DNA from: JAKLKS01 sp964370855
GTDB lineage: Bacteria > Planctomycetota > JAJSAM01 > JAKLKS01
Direction: 5' to 3'
NCBI GenBank assembly: GCA_964370855.1
Contig: CAYJMF010000174.1
Coordinates: forward strand, 1-7,295
Length of the DNA: 7,295 nt
Each line of letters starts with the position of its first letter. Within the stretch, counting starts at the first letter, position 1. Shown here piece after piece: positions 5,883-7,295 of this stretch. The notes under the pieces are model-generated. The model was given only the letters and a program-made list of their open reading frames with translations. It was not told where the DNA came from and ran no database searches. The translations under genes were made by a program, and so were the position numbers.

Positions 5883-7189
5883 TTCGGGGGGGCTTCTCCG
5901 GCGCCGCCCCCGGCTTCCTTCGTCCCGCCCTCGGGCTTCGCCGGCGCCCGCACGGGGCCCATCATCGAGGGGGCGGCGGCGATGACCCCCTTCCCCTCCA
6001 TGGCGGCGCCGTCGCGGGTCCAGCGCAGGCGGACGACGTCGCCCGGCGCGCGGCCGTCGAGGGCGACCTTGACGTCCACGAGATCCCGCACGAGGAAGTC
6101 GTCGATGCCCGTGAGGAGGTCCCCCTTCGCGAGGCCCGCCTCCGCGGCGGCTCCCGTCGGGGCGACCATGGTGACGAGGTTGTCGCCGCCGCGGATCCCC
6201 ACGCCGAGCCGGGCCGGGTCGGGGTTCGGCGTGGGTCCCGTGAACAGCACGTAGTCCGCGGGCCGGTCGGGGCCCACGGCGACGGGCTCCTCGTCCCTGC
6301 CCGGGACCTCCAGGGGGAGCACCACGCGGAAGTCGAGGCCGTTGCGCCGCCGCGCCCTCTCGGGGATGGAGTGGAAATCCACGACGTGCATGGACCCGGC
6401 GAGGACGACGATGGCCGCGCCGGGGTGCGGGCTCGCGCGCAGGGCGTCCACGGCGCTCTCGGCCATGGTCTCGTCCCAGGTGCACTGGGACTGGTAGAAC
6501 CGGTCGAACCGCTCCTCCATCCCCTCCATCTTCTCCATGCCGGGGTGGGCGAAGAAGATCCGGCGGATGGATTCCCGGTGGGCCGCGTTGGTGGTGTCGA
6601 TGACCTCGGGGAGCTGCGCCCGCATCCAGGGCGGGATGTTGTCGAGCCCCTCTCGGGAGACGGCGCGGGAGATGACGCCTCCGGGCCCGAGGGCGGGGAG
6701 GTGGAGGCCGACGACCCTGAGGTGGCGGTCCCGGCAGAGGCGGAGGATGGGCGCGTACAGGTCCCAGTCGGCCCACTGGTCGAACCAGCTCACCTCGCGG
6801 AGGAACCCGTCCTCGGACATCGTCCCGGCGCTCCAGCGATCCAGCACCTCCTGGTAGGGGCGCTGGAGCATCTCGAGGCCGACGATGAGGTGGGGATTGC
6901 GCCGGGAGAGCTCGTCGACGATGCGCCGCTGGATCTCGTGGTGCTCGGCGCTGGGGTGGGACTCGCCCACGAAGACCATGGGCACCGTGGCGAGGTCCTC
7001 CACCATCGCGTCGAAGGAGGTGGCCCGATCCCGCCGGGCGTCGAGGATCTCCCCCTTGCGGGGGCCGCCGGGGCCCGGGGGGCCGGAGGCGCAGGCGGGG
7101 AGCGCCGCGGCGGCGAGCGCGGCGATGAGGAGGAGCGGGAGAGTCCGGGCGTGGGGGTTCATGGCGGTGACTGTACAGAAGCACGGCAT
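5879..7189 (-). CDS. ChaN-like lipoprotein with C-terminal PDZ domain
   Basis: Predicted envelope lipoprotein of 436 residues. The signal peptide has a hydrophobic core (about 17-30) and a lipobox LPAC with C33 as lipidation site. A ChaN-type domain (DUF399, haem-binding lipoprotein / TIKI-EreA-like fold) spans about 55-295: FVGESHPSAEHH at 73-84 with E76, H78, H83 and H84, GLEML at 104-108 with E106, and AGSMHV at 264-269 with H268. Campylobacter ChaN binds haem; related folds are metallohydrolases, so function is open. A PDZ domain (about 326-392, with GVGIRG and AAEAGLAKGDLLTGI) follows, then a Gly/Pro/Ala/Lys-rich tail. Two starts compete. The ATG at 7189 has an AAAGGGGAG ribosome site 6 nt away and is used here. 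The ATG at 7162 gives a more compact signal peptide (MNPHAR then hydrophobic) but no ribosome site. The gene overlaps the RlmI-like gene by 4 bp; a functional link between the two products is not evident. Confidence 0.9.
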   Translation of the reverse strand: MPCFCTVTAMNPHARTLPLLLIAALAAAALPACASGPPGPGGPRKGEILDARRDRATSFDAMVEDLATVPMVFVGESHPSAEHHEIQRRIVDELSRRNPHLIVGLEMLQRPYQEVLDRWSAGTMSEDGFLREVSWFDQWADWDLYAPILRLCRDRHLRVVGLHLPALGPGGVISRAVSREGLDNIPPWMRAQLPEVIDTTNAAHRESIRRIFFAHPGMEKMEGMEERFDRFYQSQCTWDETMAESAVDALRASPHPGAAIVVLAGSMHVVDFHSIPERARRRNGLDFRVVLPLEVPGRDEEPVAVGPDRPADYVLFTGPTPNPDPARLGVGIRGGDNLVTMVAPTGAAAEAGLAKGDLLTGIDDFLVRDLVDVKVALDGRAPGDVVRLRWTRDGAAMEGKGVIAAAPSMMGPVRAPAKPEGGTKEAGGGAGEAPPK

Positions 7190-7210
7190 GGCCGGCTCCC
7201 CTTTCCGGCC
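7190..7210 (-). promoter_or_regulatory. Ribosome-binding site displayed in a hairpin loop before the ChaN-PDZ gene
   Basis: On the minus strand the order is GGCCGG, then AAAGGGGAG, then CCGGCC, then ATG. The two 6-nt arms are perfect complements, the 9-nt loop is the purine-rich ribosome site, and the 3' arm touches the start codon at 7189. The site supports the upstream start. The hairpin could modulate initiation, or be chance in GC-rich DNA. Confidence 0.5.
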
Positions 7211-7230
7211 CCACGGTCACGGGGAGCGTT

Positions 7231-7253
7231 CCGCGGCGCCGGCGGCGCCGCGG
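7231..7253. repeat. 10-bp perfect inverted repeat with 3-nt loop
   Basis: CCGCGGCGCC (7231-7240) and GGCGCCGCGG (7244-7253) flank GGC. It lies about 40 bp upstream of the lipoprotein start, where a promoter or operator could be. There is no T tract next to it, so an intrinsic terminator is unlikely. The sequence is all G and C, so chance symmetry is possible. Confidence 0.55.
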
Positions 7254-7270
7254 TGGCGCCCGTTTCGCCG

Positions 7271-7295
7271 GGTCCGGTCCGGAACGGATCGGACC
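7271..7295. repeat. 11-bp hairpin at the right contig edge
   Basis: GGTCCGGTCCG (7271-7281) pairs with 7285-7295 around a GAA loop, all Watson-Crick except one G-T pair (7277 with 7289). The sequence ends on the last base of the stem. It may be a real hairpin that stopped the assembly, or a fold-back artefact. Confidence 0.6.

Noticed and set aside
4713..6254. A 513-codon plus-strand frame opposite the methyltransferase
   Set aside because: It is antisense to a gene with full RlmI motifs; the translation is Ala/Glu/Gly/Val-biased with no domain.
7171..7178. CTGTACAG palindrome between the two candidate lipoprotein starts as a LexA-like site
   Set aside because: LexA boxes need a spacer between CTGT and ACAG; an 8-bp palindrome alone is expected by chance.
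5883..7220. Upstream extension of the methyltransferase frame by about 446 codons
   Set aside because: The extension is Arg/Pro/Gly low-complexity sequence in another frame of the ChaN-PDZ gene. The recognisable protein starts at the GTG at 5882, overlapping the upstream stop.

Overview
The window is a 7.3 kb piece of very GC-rich bacterial DNA (roughly 70 % G+C by eye), densely packed with five convincing protein genes. The gene content is a multi-FHA ABCG-type transporter, a zinc-ribbon/FHA protein, a TIM-barrel amidohydrolase, an RlmI-type rRNA methyltransferase and a ChaN/PDZ lipoprotein. Together with long antisense shadow ORFs and GTG starts, this suggests a high-GC, signalling-rich environmental bacterium of the Myxococcota / Planctomycetota / Acidobacteriota kind. 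The sequence alone does not fix the phylum. The lipoprotein signal peptide indicates a cell envelope with lipoprotein sorting. Both window edges look like contig ends: the left is 51 consecutive C, and the right stops exactly at the end of a hairpin.

Left part (80-3552, minus strand): a probable two-gene unit. A small protein with a four-cysteine zinc ribbon and one FHA domain is followed, after 68 bp, by a 991-residue protein. That protein has three FHA domains, an ABCG-type ATPase and a six-helix ABC2 membrane domain with a large loop before the last helix. The layout recalls mycobacterial Rv1747, a transporter controlled by Ser/Thr phosphorylation through two FHA domains. The inference is a phosphothreonine-gated exporter with a companion FHA adaptor. 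No kinase gene lies in the window.

Middle (3553-4670): a 92 bp divergent intergenic region with a 16 bp perfect palindrome next to the start of a plus-strand amidohydrolase-2 family gene.

Convergent junction (4617-4728): a perfect 48 bp inverted repeat with a 16 nt loop. It covers the last 17 codons of the amidohydrolase and supplies the stop codon of the opposing methyltransferase. Each arm can also fold into smaller hairpins. It looks like an inserted or dispersed palindromic element that may also act as a two-way terminator.

Right part (4725-7189, minus strand): a translationally coupled pair. A predicted ChaN-like lipoprotein with a C-terminal PDZ domain overlaps by 4 bp (GTGA) an RlmI-like 23S rRNA m5C methyltransferase with N-terminal PUA domain. 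The ribosome-binding site of the first gene sits exactly in the loop of a small hairpin touching the start codon. The remaining 85 bp to the right edge hold no gene, only two GC-rich hairpins.
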